DNA of 64,000 nt from Vicugna pacos (Eukaryota > Chordata > Mammalia > Artiodactyla > Camelidae): positions 74,784,271-74,848,270 of the forward strand of contig NC_132997.1 in the NCBI RefSeq assembly GCF_048564905.1, read 5' to 3'. This document shows positions 48,501 to 51,500 of this stretch, piece after piece (position 1 is the first letter of the stretch; every line of letters starts with the position of its first letter). The notes below the pieces were generated by a model. It was given only the letters and a program-made list of their open reading frames with translations, was not told the origin of the DNA and did not search any database. The position numbers and the translations under genes are program-made.

Positions 48501-51500
48501 TCAGTGACCATTCTGTTGAACTGAATGAGTGAAATAAAGAAGTTGTGGGGCTCACAGTCTATTCCTGAGTTCCTGGATGTGGAGGGAGGTGCTGGAACGG
48601 GCCTCTTGTCCCCTCTTTGTTCCGCACATGCTCCTACCTGGTTTTTAAAGAGTAGTGTTGCCTGAAACACAATGGTTACTACTTTTCCAGATCAGTTAAG
48701 CCATATGCTGGTTTCCTGGCCCCGGCCTCTTAGGATTATGGTCTGTCTTTCTCTGTTCCCTCCCTCTTACCTACTTTCTAATTCTTAACATTTGAGCCAT
48801 GCCTACCTAGTGCCCTCACCTCACTGGTGTCTTGTTTATATGATGGTCGTTTTTCCTTTTTGCTCCCAGAGTTTCTCTTCTGGGGCCTGTGGCCCCTCTG
48901 CGCAGGGCATCTCTAAAGGTTCTGGCTTTCTTCACGCCACAGAATTACAACAGCTATTGCTTAGAGAGCACATATGAGTCCTAGGCACCACAATAAGTGC
49001 TTTTTATTCATCGTCTCAGCTGTTCATTCAAATAAGTGTATTAAATGTTACTAAGTGACACCAGCATGTCTTTGGCCCTGGAGATACAGCAGAAAACAAG
49101 ACAAAGTTTCTATCCCCATGGCATTTAGCAGAAGAGTAGAAGAGAGGAGCAACAAACACATAACATACTTTCAGATGGTGGTAAGTGCTCCCAAGAGAAA
49201 TGAACCAAGTTAAGGGCACAGAGAGTGATAGGGTAGGATTTTAAGGTGTCTAGGGAAGACATCGTCAGAGGAGGGGCCTGGGTGAAGGGAAGGAGTGGTT
49301 CCTGAGAACAATGGTGGGAAAAGCATTTCGGGCAGAGGGAATAGCAAGTACTAAGGCCTCGGGTGGGAGTGCGGTGAGCAACAGGGAGAGTCGGGGAAAC
49401 GGAGTTAGAAAGGCGGAGTTGCTCAAAGAAGGTGGCAGGTGATGGTAATACAGTCTATGGAGATACTGGAGGGAGTAGAGCTTATGAAGTTGGTATGATT
49501 TCTCCTGCTCTCCAGGTGAAGGGTGGAGACCGAGAGAGGTCAAGCATCTTGCCCAAGGTCACCCAGTAGGTAAGGGACAGAGCCCAGGTTTATACAGACT
49601 GACTTCCACAGGAGACTGCCAGGATGCAGGGTCCCAGCCCTCCTCCGGGACTCCAGTGCAGACATCCCAAGGCTGGCTGAGGGAGAGGACAGCGGCTGTC
49701 CTTCCATAGCACCCTCCAATGCTCAGGCCCGGGCTAAAGGACCCCCAGTCATAAGCCATAGGCAGGTATGGGCTGGCTGGGGCCGCTGGAGAGGATCTCA
49801 GGTTCCCCATAGTGGGCAGGGTGGCAATGGCTGAGCGTCGTGCCAGTTGGACCCAGGGAAGTGCTGACATGACACAAATGTCCCAGCTTCACACCCCACC
49901 CACTGTCAATGAATCAATGGAATCACTCAACTGAAAAATTAACTCAGACACACGGAAGGTCACTGGGAGGTGCATGCCTGTAGCTGAGGCTGCTGGGCAC
50001 TGTCACCCTTACCCCAGCTCTGGGGACCCAGCTCCAGCCTCTCTCAGATAAACACTTGTGCCCTCAAGGCCAGGAAGTCCAGGACCTTCCGGGGGGCTCA
50101 TTCTGCCTGCCTCTCCTTGTCTTCTCTCAGTTGGCAAACCTCTCAGGCCTAACGGCTCGTTCCTTGTCTGTTCTCCCTCGATTTATTTATTAAGTTTTAA
50201 TCGAACTCTTAGGATGCTCAAGGTCTGGCTGGGCCAAAGTGGGATACAAAATAACCAATACAGGGACCTTGTTCTCAAGGAGCTTAGAGTCCACGGGCTA
50301 GGAGAGAGGAGTCAGATTCCTAGAGAAATATATGGCTGAGTTGGGGAGAGAGGGCAGGATTTTTGTCTGTTTCATTCATTGGGCGTATTATCCTCAATGC
50401 CTAGAATAGTGCCCAGCAAACGGTAGGTGCTCAATAAATACTTATTCAAGGAATGAATTCACTAGCGAGTGAATGGGGTGGTGGTTAGGCTGAGCATGGA
50501 ACCAGCATGACTCTGGGGTATGGCCCTCAACCTTGACTGCACAGGAGATTTGCCTGGAGAGCTCTCCACTCTCATAACTGGGTCCTGCCCCCAGAGGTTT
50601 GGATTGGACTGGGCTGAGATGCACCTTGGAAACTGGGAGTGTTCAAAGCTCCCCAGGAAGTTCTAATGTGCAGTGCAGCCTGGGCTGAGCACCACTGCTC
50701 TAGGAGTCACAATGAAACACTCTAAGAGCCTGGGAGAGGCTGCTGCTTCAGAGACACCTGACAGGTCCCAGCCCAGGTACTCTGTGTTCAGTGAGTAGGA
50801 AAGAGTCTGTCCCCTTCCTCTGGCATCCTGCCCGCTGAGCCCACGTTCAACACCCGCTTCTGCATTTCTGTTCCCTCCAGCATCCTTCTGGGGACTCACC
50901 CCTTCCATAGCTGTCCCGTGTGGCTGCTCCCCTCCTGACCTTGCCCCACATTAAAGGGTTGATCAGCCCATCAATTAATTGCATCCTAATCCAATCTTGG
51001 CTTGGTTGGAGAGGGCAGTAAATCCAGCTGGGTAATCATGCCCTGATATTTGTGTAAGGATAATTACTATCTCTCAGGCCTCACTTGGTGGCAAGATGAG
51101 ATGAAAACCCATAAAACACCACTCGGGGCTGTGGCTCATTGTTTCTTGGCTGCGCAAGTCTGGCTGTCAGCCAGTCAGCTCCGCCTGCCCCTGCCCTTGG
51201 CACCAGCCCCAACCTCTTCCTCTCCTCTCCCATTCATGCAACTGGCAGGGCTCAATATTGGGGCAGTCTGGGGCTGGATCCTGGCTTGGGCTCAGCAACC
51301 AGTAGGGCAACATTATGGGCCCATGGGGAAAGCCTTGTGTGTGTGTGTGTGTGTGTGTGTGTGAGCAGGGAAGGTGGTCCCCACAGCCAGGTAATCACCT
51401 GCCTCCACAAGGTTGGGAGGATTCAGGATGATGAATTCACATGTCTGAACCACAGAGTGTTGTCCAGACCAACCCCTTGCTGCCTGCTGCCATCAGGAAG

